Assembly (NCBI GenBank): GCA_018815765.1
Contig: JAHIWM010000216.1
Span: forward strand, 1 to 37,534
Direction: 5' to 3'
Length of the DNA stretch: 37,534 nt
DNA from: Gammaproteobacteria bacterium
GTDB lineage: Bacteria > Pseudomonadota > Gammaproteobacteria > Enterobacterales > Alteromonadaceae
The first letter of the stretch is position 1. Every line of letters starts with the position of its first letter. A model generated the notes under the pieces. The model was not told the DNA's origin, ran no database searches, and worked only from the letters and a program-made list of their open reading frames with translations. The position numbers and the translations under genes were made by a program. Shown piece after piece: positions 16,924 to 24,070 of this stretch.

Positions 16924-17855
16924 TCTATCACCCGATTTACAGTCAGCTCGAACTGCCTTTTAAACACCGCTATCCGATAGGGAAATATCAGGCTTTGTAT
17001 CTGGCCTTATTAGAGCTGGGTGTGCCGGCCAATCAGTTCACTTCATCTCAAATCGCCAGCGCTGAACAGTTATTATCAGTACATCAGGCTTTCTATACTG
17101 AACAGCTAATCTCCGGTCAGCTTGATAACAAAGCCATGCGCCGTATAGGTTTTCCCTGGTCAGAACAATTGGTGACCCGCTCTCTAACCTCTGTAGGTGG
17201 CACAGTGCAAACGGTTCAGCTTGCTTTGAAGCAAGGTTTAGCTTTGCATTTAAGTGGCGGTTATCACCATGCTTTTGCCGGCGAAGGCAGTGGGTTTTGC
17301 TTATTTAATGATTTAGCTGTGGCGGCACGCTACGCCTTAACTCAGGGTGTGGATAAAGTGCTGATTTTTGATTGTGATGTGCATCAGGGCGATGGCACTG
17401 CCGCTATTTTTTCTGATGAACCCGCTATCATTACCGCCTCTTTACATGGCGAAAAGAATTTTCCATCCCGCAAACAGCAGTCCAGCTGGGATTTAGGTTT
17501 GCCCACAGCCTGCACCGACGATGAGTATCTGGCAGCAGTAAAACAAAGTCTGGATTATTTGTTGCGTATCCATCAGCCGGACTTAGTGATTTATGATGCA
17601 GGCATCGACATTCATCAGCAGGATGATTTAGGGCTTTTACATATCAGCACAGCGGGAGTGGCAGAGCGGGATTGGTATGTACTCAACGAATGCCATAAGA
17701 AAGGAATTCCGGTAGCAGCTGTGATTGGCGGAGGTTATCAGCGTGATCTTGAGGCTTTGACTCAAATCCATCTGCAGCTGTTTTATGCTGCTTTTAAAAT
17801 CAGCGGTTTGTCGTTACCAAATACAAACCGCTGGTTTCATGCGCTTGGCACTTAA
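16896..17855 (+). CDS. Histone deacetylase family (HDAC-like) amidohydrolase
   Basis: Bacterial HDAC-fold enzymes are zinc amidohydrolases that deacetylate polyamines, lysines or small metabolites such as acetoin-related compounds. The chosen start is the GTG at 16896 (VRTKPPGLIYHP), with AGAGG 10 nt upstream; the track uses a TTG further inside priC. The 319-residue product keeps the catalytic features: tandem histidines in SGGYHHAFAGEGSGFCLFND, the zinc ligands in FDCDVHQGDGT and DAGIDIHQQDD, and the C-terminal glycine loop GGGYQRD. It overlaps the end of priC by 28 nt and is the last gene of the operon. The substrate cannot be read from the sequence. Confidence 0.9.
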   Translation: MVRTKPPGLIYHPIYSQLELPFKHRYPIGKYQALYLALLELGVPANQFTSSQIASAEQLLSVHQAFYTEQLISGQLDNKAMRRIGFPWSEQLVTRSLTSVGGTVQTVQLALKQGLALHLSGGYHHAFAGEGSGFCLFNDLAVAARYALTQGVDKVLIFDCDVHQGDGTAAIFSDEPAIITASLHGEKNFPSRKQQSSWDLGLPTACTDDEYLAAVKQSLDYLLRIHQPDLVIYDAGIDIHQQDDLGLLHISTAGVAERDWYVLNECHKKGIPVAAVIGGGYQRDLEALTQIHLQLFYAAFKISGLSLPNTNRWFHALGT

Positions 17856-17862
17856 AGCAAGG

Positions 17863-18349
17863 TAGGGTGGATTCGCCGCAGGCAATCCGCCATAAGTTGA
17901 TGGAGCGGTGGTGTCATGATATGTAATGGCGCAATGCCGCTTCGCGTCGATTGCCCCCTACATCATGCCCTTCGAACTTGAAACAAAATAGGATGGATTC
18001 GCCGCAGGCCATCCGCCATAAGTTGATGGAGCGGTGGTGTCATGATATGTAATGGCGCAATGCCGCTTCGCGTCGATTGCACCCTACATCATGCCCTTCG
18101 AACTTGAAACAAAATAGGATGGATTCGCTGCAGGCCATCCGCCATATGTTGATGGATCGGTGGTGTCATGATATGTAATGGCGCAATGCCGCTTCGCGTC
18201 GATTGCACCCTACATCATGCCCTTCGAACTTGAAACAAAATAGGATGGATTCGCCGCAGGCAATCCGCCATAAGTTGATGGAGCGGTGGTGTCATGATAT
18301 GTAATGGCGCAATGCCGCTTCGCGTCGATTGCACCCTACATCATGCCCT
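17863..18349. repeat. Tandem array of a 126-bp palindromic unit (REPIN-like), 3.9 copies
   Basis: The gap between the deacetylase-like gene and kynA is filled by four head-to-tail copies of one unit starting at 17863, 17989, 18115 and 18241, each step exactly 126 bp; the last copy stops at 18349 after 109 bp. Copies differ at only a few bases (for example GCCGCAGG versus GCTGCAGG, GCCCCCTA versus GCACCCTA). Within a unit the left end (TAGGGTGGATTCGCC...) and the reverse complement of the right half (TAGGGTGCAATCGACGC...) are related, making a long imperfect hairpin of two inverted REP-like arms. There are no spacers, so it is not a CRISPR array. It directly abuts the kynA stop and may terminate both convergent transcripts. 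Confidence 0.95.
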
Positions 18350-18355
18350 GCCCAC

Positions 18356-19459
18356 TTAACTGTTTTGCGAACCTGCGAAATAAAACCCCAGCTGTTTGCG
18401 CACAGCCAAAGGCAGTTCCGGCAAATCCGATTTTGGCAGTAAGAACGTAGCCATATGGAATAAGTCGGTAAAAATACGGTTTTTCTCTGTGGTGCGTTTT
18501 AAATAATCATGACCAGAAGAACCGCCCGTACCAATCTTGGTTCCTAGCATGCGCTGCACCATCATGGCGTGTTTGTAGCGCCAAATCGTCATATTTTCAT
18601 CGATTTCAGTCAGGCAGGTTAATACCTGAAATGGCAGGTTAAACACAGGTTCTTCCTGATACAAGGTAATAAACAAAGCGGCTAACATAGCGCGCTGGCT
18701 TAAGCGGAAGCTACCTTGTTGTTGCAGTTCAGCGTATTTGTCTTTATCCAACAAAGCCGCAAACTTAGCTCTGGTGTTGATGATTTCCTTTAGCTGCATT
18801 TCACGTTCATGTTCAGCAATCTGCTCTATGGACAGCACTGTGCTTTCATCTTCGTTCAGCATTTTTTCTGTCGCGCTCTGGTACATCTGCCAGAAGCTAA
18901 AATCGCCAAATTGCAAAAATGGCATACGCTCCAGCCACTTTTCTACCTGTTCAAATAAACTTGGCTGAGTTTCAAGGCCTTCTAAAAACAGCCGGTCTTT
19001 TTCATTTAAGCGGCTGTAAAAGGAGTTTTTATCAAAATCGATACGGTATTCACTTTTTAAGCCCAGACCAATTTCCAGCATTTTAAATTGCACGCTCTGA
19101 AAACCAGAAGCAGGTACCAGATAATCACGGAACGACATAAAGTCTTGTGGTGTCATGGTTTCCATTACACCAATTTGCTGGTTCATCAGCTGCTGAATGG
19201 TAATCACCCGCTTCAGTTTATGCACCACACCTGTCAGTTGCTGATCTTTGACTTCATCTGCGGCAAACACAGCAAGCACAGCTTTAAGCTCATGCAGTAC
19301 TTGTTTAAACCACAATTCGTACACCTGATGCACCACAATAAATAAGGTTTCATCATGGGCTTCATTGGCATACTTGGCGCTTTCAGGCGCTTGGGCAGTT
19401 AAAATTTTGTCCAGTTGCAGGTAGTCACCGTAGTAACAAGGGGTTGTATTCTTTTGCAT
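18356..19459 (-). CDS. kynA: Tryptophan 2,3-dioxygenase
   Basis: KynA is the haem enzyme that opens the indole ring of L-tryptophan to N-formylkynurenine, the first step of the kynurenine route. The 367-residue product shows the family pattern: YGDYLQLDKIL, HDETLFIVVHQVYELWFKQVLHEL (substrate and haem pocket), DYLVPASGFQSVQFKMLE, and the C-terminal loop GTKIGTGGSSGHDYLK with the conserved GTGGSSG. The cytosol is expected. The rest of the pathway (kynU, kynB) is not in the window. AAGA is the only ribosome-binding hint. It is divergent from the ComFB-like gene and convergent with the deacetylase-like gene across the repeat array. Confidence 0.96.
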   Translation of the reverse strand: MQKNTTPCYYGDYLQLDKILTAQAPESAKYANEAHDETLFIVVHQVYELWFKQVLHELKAVLAVFAADEVKDQQLTGVVHKLKRVITIQQLMNQQIGVMETMTPQDFMSFRDYLVPASGFQSVQFKMLEIGLGLKSEYRIDFDKNSFYSRLNEKDRLFLEGLETQPSLFEQVEKWLERMPFLQFGDFSFWQMYQSATEKMLNEDESTVLSIEQIAEHEREMQLKEIINTRAKFAALLDKDKYAELQQQGSFRLSQRAMLAALFITLYQEEPVFNLPFQVLTCLTEIDENMTIWRYKHAMMVQRMLGTKIGTGGSSGHDYLKRTTEKNRIFTDLFHMATFLLPKSDLPELPLAVRKQLGFYFAGSQNS

Positions 19460-19521
19460 TTTTTAATCTTAGGCCATAGCCTGTTGTTTTGACCGCGCTA
19501 TTCTATCAGCACGACCTGAAG

Positions 19522-19549
19522 TTAACATCTGCTTGTAGCGTTTTATAAC
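19522..19549 (+). promoter_or_regulatory. Candidate sigma-70 promoter for the comFB-rsmS genes
   Basis: TTAACA (19522-19527), a 16-nt spacer and TATAAC (19544-19549) match the -35 and -10 consensus at five of six positions each. The ComFB-like ATG is at 19631, giving a leader of about 75 nt with AAGGAG before the start. Confidence 0.55.
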
Positions 19550-19630
19550 CGAACTGATTATGCTTAGGCTCAGTTTCAGTAACCTATTTAGCGGTCGGGG
19601 CATAAAGCCCTGGCACACAAGGAGTAACAG

Positions 19631-19900
19631 ATGAAGTTAGATGACGATATCCATAACTATTACGAAAAACTTCTGTTGGACCATTTAGTTGAGCTGCGTT
19701 TGGATGATGAGTACGACACCGAATATCTGGCCGATTTATGCTGCATAGTGCTGAATCAGTTGCCTCCTAAATATATTCGTTATGAAGTGGATATGGCGTT
19801 TTATCTGCCTCAGACTGAACGCTTTGAAATGGTGATGAAAGTGCGTGAAGCTGTTGCCAAAGCCAAAGGTTTCTTAGACACCCAACGTGACAAAAACTAA
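19631..19900 (+). CDS. ComFB-like (late competence) family protein
   Basis: The 89-residue product is a member of the ComFB family (PF10719), small cytosolic proteins with a fold of helices. In some bacteria they bind cyclic di-nucleotides, and their link with competence is historical. The family core is visible in LDHLVELRLDDEYDTEYLADLCCIVLNQLPPKYIRYEVDMAFYL, where the cysteine pair and LNQLPPKYI are typical. AAGGAG lies 7 nt before the ATG. The next gene starts inside its last codons, so the two are translationally coupled. Confidence 0.85.
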   Translation: MKLDDDIHNYYEKLLLDHLVELRLDDEYDTEYLADLCCIVLNQLPPKYIRYEVDMAFYLPQTERFEMVMKVREAVAKAKGFLDTQRDKN

Positions 19901-20078
19901 GACTCCGGCTTTATCGGATGCGCCCCTTGAGGTGCAACTGGCTGTGGAACTGATCCTGTTGCTGGAGCAACAGGATTTACCAGCAGAACAGATACTGGCT
20001 GCCCTCGCGATAGTGCAGCGTGATTTCCAGAAGAAAGTGCAGCCCGACCTTCAGAAAAAACCACAACAGCCTGACTAA
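19887..20078 (+). CDS. rsmS: RsmS (YbaM, DUF2496) family regulatory protein
   Basis: The 63-residue product aligns well by eye with E. coli YbaM/RsmS: PLEVQLAVELILLLEQQDLPAEQILAALAIVQRDFQKK corresponds to the family's PxEVKLAVDLIxLLE...ALxIVxRDxEKK core. RsmS was named for effects on secondary metabolism and motility; its mechanism is unsettled. It uses a GTG start overlapping the last 14 nt of the ComFB-like gene and lacks its own clear ribosome binding site. In E. coli ybaM sits beside priC. Here it lies about 3 kb from priC with kynA and the repeat array between, which supports a rearranged ancestral neighbourhood. Confidence 0.85.
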   Translation: MTKTKTPALSDAPLEVQLAVELILLLEQQDLPAEQILAALAIVQRDFQKKVQPDLQKKPQQPD

Positions 20079-20113
20079 AACCCGTTGAATTCAGCTGTTT
20101 TTATTGAGGCATT

Positions 20114-21019
20114 ATGCTAACCCATTCTATTACCTTGTATCTGGCCACCGTATTGATTTGGGGCTCGACCTTTTTCGCTATTAAATTTCAGCTCGGCGAT
20201 GTGCCGGAAATGTGGTCTATTGCCTATCGTTTTGGTCTGGCGGCTTTGTTGCTCTGGTTGTGGTGTCTGTGGCGTAAGCTGCCACTGACATTTAGTCGTC
20301 GCCAGCATGGTTGGATGGCACTGCAGGGCTTGTTTTTATTTTGCTTAAATTATCTGCTGATTTATCTGGCCACTTCTGATTTGACCAGCGGTCTGATTGC
20401 AGTGGTATTTTCCAGCATAGTACTGATGAATATCCTCAACGGCGCCTTATTCTTTCGTCGCCCTATTGAGATAAAGACCTTGCTGGGTGCTTTATTGGGT
20501 ATCCTGGGTATAGCTTTTGTGTTCTGGCCTGAACTGGCTGGTCTTGAGAGCAACGGCTCAGCTTTTTGGGGTTTAGTGCTGAGTATTGCCGGTACTTATA
20601 TAGCCTCACTTGGCAATATGCTCTCATCGAAAAACCAGCAACAGCACTTACCTGTAGTACAAAGTAACGTGTTTGGTATGACCTATGGCGCAGTGATGAT
20701 GGCGGTACTGGCTTTAGTTCAGGGCATCATGCCGGTATTTGATAGCAGTCTTAGTTTTAATCTGTCTTTGTTGTACTTGTCGTTATTCGGCTCAGTGCTG
20801 GCCTTTGGCGCTTACCTGACATTGGTAGGCCGTATTGGTCCAGCCAAAGCCGCCTACACTATGGTGTTATTTCCTATTGTCGCTTTAGGAATATCCACTC
20901 TTTTTGAAAACTATCACTGGAGCTGGTCTGCACTTATTGGTGTTTGTATCGTCGCTTTGGGCAACTTAATTATTTTGTTGCCAGCAGAGAAACTCAAACG
21001 CCTTGTCAGGCTTTCATAA
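20114..21019 (+). CDS. DMT superfamily (EamA) transporter
   Basis: The 301-residue product is an inner-membrane drug/metabolite transporter with two EamA repeats and about ten transmembrane helices. Repeat one begins ITLYLATVLIWGSTFFAIKFQLG and ends near ALLGILGIAFVFWPEL. Repeat two begins WGLVLSIAGTYIASLGNMLSS and ends IGVCIVALGNLIILLP. WGSTFFAIK and PAKAAYTMVLFPIVAL are typical signatures. Members export amino acids, nucleosides or other small metabolites; the substrate here is not predictable. TGAGG precedes the ATG. It lies 35 nt after rsmS in the same direction and may share its transcript. Confidence 0.9.
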   Translation: MLTHSITLYLATVLIWGSTFFAIKFQLGDVPEMWSIAYRFGLAALLLWLWCLWRKLPLTFSRRQHGWMALQGLFLFCLNYLLIYLATSDLTSGLIAVVFSSIVLMNILNGALFFRRPIEIKTLLGALLGILGIAFVFWPELAGLESNGSAFWGLVLSIAGTYIASLGNMLSSKNQQQHLPVVQSNVFGMTYGAVMMAVLALVQGIMPVFDSSLSFNLSLLYLSLFGSVLAFGAYLTLVGRIGPAKAAYTMVLFPIVALGISTLFENYHWSWSALIGVCIVALGNLIILLPAEKLKRLVRLS

Positions 21020-21100
21020 GAGATACCCAGCATTTGGTTGTCAGCGCTGTTAAATCTGACTATACCTAAAGCAGTGCTTCTTTATCAGAGAACGCAAAAG

Positions 21101-21886
21101 ATGCGATGGATTGTCAGTTTTTTCTTCTTCTGTATCAGTTTTGCGCTTCAAAGCCAAAGCTTGCGGATCATCACTGTGGTCGAGCCTCCGGCCGCTTACC
21201 TGGATAGTCATGGCCAGTTAACAGGTTTTTCTGTCGAAGTGGTGCAGGCTATTCAGCGTAGTCTTGAAGACAAAACCGTCATTGAAGTATTGCCTGAAGC
21301 CCGTGCCATTCATATTGCCCGTACTGAGCCTAATGTTATTTTGTTTAGCTTTTCCAGAACACTAAAAAGAGAACACGAGTTTTATTGGCTGGGGCAGCTA
21401 AGTGTCAAGGCTTGGTCTGTTTATGCTCTGAGCTCAAATCCTGTACACATTGAGTCGCTGGAACAATTGCGTAAAGTCAAAGCTATAGGTGTGGTACGGG
21501 GGGATATCAGAGAAGAATGGCTGCTTGAACAAGGTTTTGATAACTTACACCCTTCTGTGAATCATCAGCAAAATATTCACAGGCTACGCTCTGGCCGATT
21601 AGATTTAATAGCTTACGAAAATCAGGGAATTCAGCATTTGTTGTGGGAAGAAGGTCTGCAGACTTCAGACGTAAAATCTGTCTATAAGTTAAAAACTTCC
21701 GATGTGTATTTGCTGATGTCTAAGTCAGGCACGGATCCAAAGCTGATGCAAAGTTGGAAAACGGCAGCAGAAAAATTCAGGCAAAGTGGTCAACAGCAGT
21801 TTATTGCCGAAAAATGGCAGATGATTTTAAAGCATTATCACAATATCAACACTGAAGCTGTAGAAGGTATTTTGTATTTCGAATGA
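21101..21886 (+). CDS. Periplasmic solute-binding protein (SBP_bac_3-like)
   Basis: From the ATG at 21101 (the track starts 63 nt earlier at a TTG) the product is 261 residues with a short signal peptide (RWIVSFFFFCISFALQSQS). The body is a type 3 amino-acid-binding-like fold: LRIITVVEPPAAYLDSHGQLTGFSVEVVQAI opens the first lobe, LEQLRKVKAIGVVRGD marks the hinge, and RLRSGRLDLIAYENQG follows. There is no partner ABC permease next to it, so it may serve sensing or be an orphan, as often seen in this bacterial group. AGAGAA lies 9 nt upstream of the ATG. The second binding protein at 27897 belongs to the same broad class but is not a close copy. Confidence 0.82.
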   Translation: MRWIVSFFFFCISFALQSQSLRIITVVEPPAAYLDSHGQLTGFSVEVVQAIQRSLEDKTVIEVLPEARAIHIARTEPNVILFSFSRTLKREHEFYWLGQLSVKAWSVYALSSNPVHIESLEQLRKVKAIGVVRGDIREEWLLEQGFDNLHPSVNHQQNIHRLRSGRLDLIAYENQGIQHLLWEEGLQTSDVKSVYKLKTSDVYLLMSKSGTDPKLMQSWKTAAEKFRQSGQQQFIAEKWQMILKHYHNINTEAVEGILYFE

Positions 21887-21910
21887 CCGCATCCCCGTCG
21901 TACTTGAAAC

Positions 21911-21986
21911 TTCAATTTTGTTGGCTTCCAAGCTTTGGCTACACCAAATTGAACGCAAGACGGGCGGGGACAAGCCCCGCCCCTAC
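21911..21986. repeat. REP-like intergenic element with GC-rich hairpin
   Basis: The convergent gap 21887-21995 holds TTCAATTT (21911-21918) paired with AAATTGAA (21946-21953). Next to it is GGGCGGGG (21962-21969) paired with CCCCGCCC (21975-21982) around ACAAG, followed by CTAC. On the minus strand this reads GTAGGGGCGGGGCTTGTCC, a dispersed element type I recall from many proteobacteria and akin to the GTAGGGTG arms of the 126-bp array. It may also end both converging transcripts. Confidence 0.6.
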
Positions 21987-21995
21987 AGCAACAGC

Positions 21996-22505
21996 CTAGA
22001 TCTGACCCATATAGTCTTTTTTGCCTACTTCCACACCGTTGTGACGCAGCAAAGCGTAACTGGCGGTGACGTGGAAATAAAACTGTGGCAACCCATACTG
22101 AGCTAAATATTGAGTACCAGTAAAACGTTTTTCTTTGGGAGTGCCAGGACGTAACACAATTTCTTTGTCTGCGGCGTTGGCAAATTGCTCTGCAGTTAAA
22201 GTATCAAGAAAAGCCAGAGTTTTATCCAGACGTTGCTGCAATTCAGCAAAAGTCTGTTCATTGTCTTCATAACCCGGAACATCTACACCAGCTAAACGAG
22301 CTGACACACTTTTGGCAAAATCAGCAGCAATTTGCACCTGACGCACCAGCGGAAACATATCAGGGTATAAACGTGATTGCAGCAGCACAGCATCAGCCAG
22401 TTCTTTCTGTTGGCTGAATTTTTCAGCTTTAACTAACAAGTCTTTTAAGCTGGTAAGAAACTGTTTAAACACCGGAACTGATGCGCTGTAAAAAGATAAA
22501 CTCAT
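21996..22505 (-). CDS. DUF1993 domain-containing protein
   Basis: The 169-residue product matches the DUF1993 family by eye: SLSFYSASVPVFKQFLTSLKDLLVKAE at the start, ARLYPDMFPLVRQVQIAADFAKSVSARLAG in the middle, and the conserved end YLAQYGLPQFYFHVTASYALLRHNGVEVGKKDYMG. The family has a DinB-like four-helix look with histidines that could bind a metal, but no proven function. The Met at 22505 is preferred because GAGG stands 9-12 nt upstream; the track start at 22523 is six codons earlier. It follows the OhrR-like regulator by 72 nt on the same strand, so it is probably part of that regulator's own operon. Confidence 0.85.
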   Translation of the reverse strand: MSLSFYSASVPVFKQFLTSLKDLLVKAEKFSQQKELADAVLLQSRLYPDMFPLVRQVQIAADFAKSVSARLAGVDVPGYEDNEQTFAELQQRLDKTLAFLDTLTAEQFANAADKEIVLRPGTPKEKRFTGTQYLAQYGLPQFYFHVTASYALLRHNGVEVGKKDYMGQI

Positions 22506-22577
22506 GCTTTTTGCCTCATTCAAGCCATCTTGCCCTTTGCAAGAATCTGCTCTTTGAAATGGGGATGCGTAACAGGA

Positions 22578-23021
22578 TTACAAGGCTTCAAGCTGCTTAA
22601 ACAATAAATCACAGCTGTGTTTTAACTGCAGTAACTGCTCCAAAGGCAAACCTGACTGCTGAAAAATCGCCATCGGAATATGGCTGGCCTGAGTTTTTAA
22701 TGCCTTGCCTTGTTCAGTCAGTCGAATTTGCACCACACGCTCATCCTGCACACTGCGGGTGCGACTGACTAAACCTTTGCTTTCCAGCCGTTTTAATAAA
22801 GGAGTTAAAGTGCCGGAATCCAGATACAGTTTTTCCCCCAACTCTTTGACGTTGAGCTCTGGCTGCTGCCACAGCACCAGCATGGCCAGATACTGTGGAT
22901 AGGTTAGATCCAAAGGTTCCAGCAGCAAACGGTAACTGCGCACTAGTTTATGGCTGGCACTGTACAAAGAAAAACACAGTTGTTTTTCCAGTACTAAATA
23001 ATCTTCGTGCTCTGCACTCAT
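22578..23021 (-). CDS. OhrR-like MarR family peroxide-sensing repressor
   Basis: The 147-residue product is a MarR winged-helix regulator of OhrR type. OhrR proteins are repressors released when an N-terminal cysteine is oxidised by organic peroxides. The sensing triad fits exactly: C16, Y30 and Y41 keep the spacing of OhrR Cys/Tyr/Tyr (14 and 25 residues). A C-terminal C137 could be the second cysteine of a 2-Cys type. The DNA-binding part reads [32 protein letters not shown] with the wing [19 protein letters not shown]. Just upstream of its own start lies an OhrR-box-like palindrome. The usual target ohr is not in this window; the adjacent DUF1993 gene may be. Confidence 0.9.
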   Translation of the reverse strand: MSAEHEDYLVLEKQLCFSLYSASHKLVRSYRLLLEPLDLTYPQYLAMLVLWQQPELNVKELGEKLYLDSGTLTPLLKRLESKGLVSRTRSVQDERVVQIRLTEQGKALKTQASHIPMAIFQQSGLPLEQLLQLKHSCDLLFKQLEAL

Positions 23022-23036
23022 GGCCTTGCCCTAACT

Positions 23037-23047
23037 CAATTGAATTG
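23037..23047 (-). promoter_or_regulatory. Candidate OhrR operator
   Basis: CAATTGAATTG is a perfect CAATT-N-AATTG dyad lying 16-26 nt before the OhrR-like gene. On the minus strand it reads ACAATTCAATTGA, very close to the OhrR box of other bacteria (ACAATT-AATTGT). TATATT, a possible -10 element, is about 7 nt upstream, so a bound repressor would block transcription. Confidence 0.7.
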
Positions 23048-23083
23048 TGGGCAATATACTTCAATCCAGCGGGTAAAATCCAG

Positions 23084-23503
23084 TTAACGCAAACGGGAAG
23101 AATGTGAAGCCTGCAGTAACCATTGTTTATGATGATAAAACCAGACCCGGGTAAAACGGAATTCACCCTGCCATTTTTTACCTGCCGAAATCCCCTGCTG
23201 TACAGTGCGTCCAGTCACTAATGCTGTATTCTCAAAACAACGGATCTGCACATCAAAGTTTTCAATTTGCGTATTCACTCTGTTACTGCTGGCCAGATCC
23301 TGCAAATAACTCTGTTTATTTTCCAACCGGCCATCCGAATGTGTCAGCACAAAATCATCTGACAATAGAGGGTCCAGACGTTTCACATCGGAGTGCAAGC
23401 GGAACTGGTTCCATTGCTGGTCAGTCGTGCTGTCAAACTGACCAGGGCACAAGGCCCAGCTTGGGCCAGAGCAAAACAAAATAGCTATATATAAAAAACG
23501 CAT
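23084..23503 (-). CDS. Secreted NTF2-like (DUF4440) protein
   Basis: The product, 139 residues from the Met at 23503, starts with a signal peptide (RFLYIAILFCSGPSWA) and continues as an NTF2-like/DUF4440 domain. LDPLLSDDFVLTHSDGRLENKQSYLQDLAS and the closing strands FRFTRVWFYHHKQWLLQASHSS give the typical cone-shaped fold pattern. Such domains bind small hydrophobic ligands or act as enzymes, and no catalytic residues can be assigned here. TGGAGGT lies 7 nt upstream of the chosen ATG; the track start at 23536 is less likely. Two cysteines (ALCPG and IRCFE) could form a disulfide in the periplasm. It is 60 nt upstream of the OhrR-like gene and in the same direction. Confidence 0.8.
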   Translation of the reverse strand: MRFLYIAILFCSGPSWALCPGQFDSTTDQQWNQFRLHSDVKRLDPLLSDDFVLTHSDGRLENKQSYLQDLASSNRVNTQIENFDVQIRCFENTALVTGRTVQQGISAGKKWQGEFRFTRVWFYHHKQWLLQASHSSRLR

Positions 23504-23580
23504 AGTGATACCTCCAAAAAAACAAGTTTGTTGCAAGCGGCGGCAACAATCTGTGATTAATTGTGTGTGCTCAATACTTG

Positions 23581-23970
23581 TTAACCAAAAATCAGTTGCC
23601 AGAAGCTTGGCTTGCGGTGTTTATGGTATTTCTTTCGCAGTTCATCCATTTTCACCAGTTGTTGTTGTGCACCGGCTAAGTCATTTTTCTGTAACAACAA
23701 TTGAGTTTGATCGACCTCAACCGCCAGTTCTTTTAATCCTTGCTGAAACAACTCTGCTTTTTCAGGCTGAAATTTACCTTGTTGAGCTTGTTGCAACTGT
23801 CCCTCAAAACTAGCTAAGGCCGCTGTCATTTGCTCAACGGACTGAGCTTCATTGGCTTGTTTAAAACTCAGCGCCATCTGCTTCATGGTTTTTTCCATAT
23901 CCACATCACTGGCCGACACAGAGGCACAGACCAACACACTGCTTAACAGCACAGACATTACTACTTTCAT
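23581..23970 (-). CDS. cybC: Cytochrome b562 family protein
   Basis: The product of 129 residues from the Met at 23970 has a signal peptide (KVVMSVLLSSVLVCASVSA) and a four-helix bundle like periplasmic cytochrome b562. The axial methionine lies in MEKTMKQM, matching E. coli EDNMETL. The C-terminal helix DELRKKYHKHRK carries the histidine that would be the second haem ligand. Cytochrome b562 binds haem b non-covalently and its electron partner is unknown. AGAGGA is 6 nt before the ATG. The extra tail PSFWQLIFG is not in the E. coli protein. The gene is divergent from the PhzF-like gene. Confidence 0.85.
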   Translation of the reverse strand: MKVVMSVLLSSVLVCASVSASDVDMEKTMKQMALSFKQANEAQSVEQMTAALASFEGQLQQAQQGKFQPEKAELFQQGLKELAVEVDQTQLLLQKNDLAGAQQQLVKMDELRKKYHKHRKPSFWQLIFG

Positions 23971-24070
23971 CAGAAATCCTCTTAAAAATTCAGGCCTATT
24001 ATAAGCAAGTTCAGGTCTTATGCTGTGCATTTCTGAGCTATGATGCTGCAACTTAAGGTCAGACAGAGAA

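Noticed and set aside
17863-18349. CRISPR array or tRNA cluster
   Set aside because: The 126-bp units are contiguous without variable spacers and have no tRNA-like folding or cas genes nearby.
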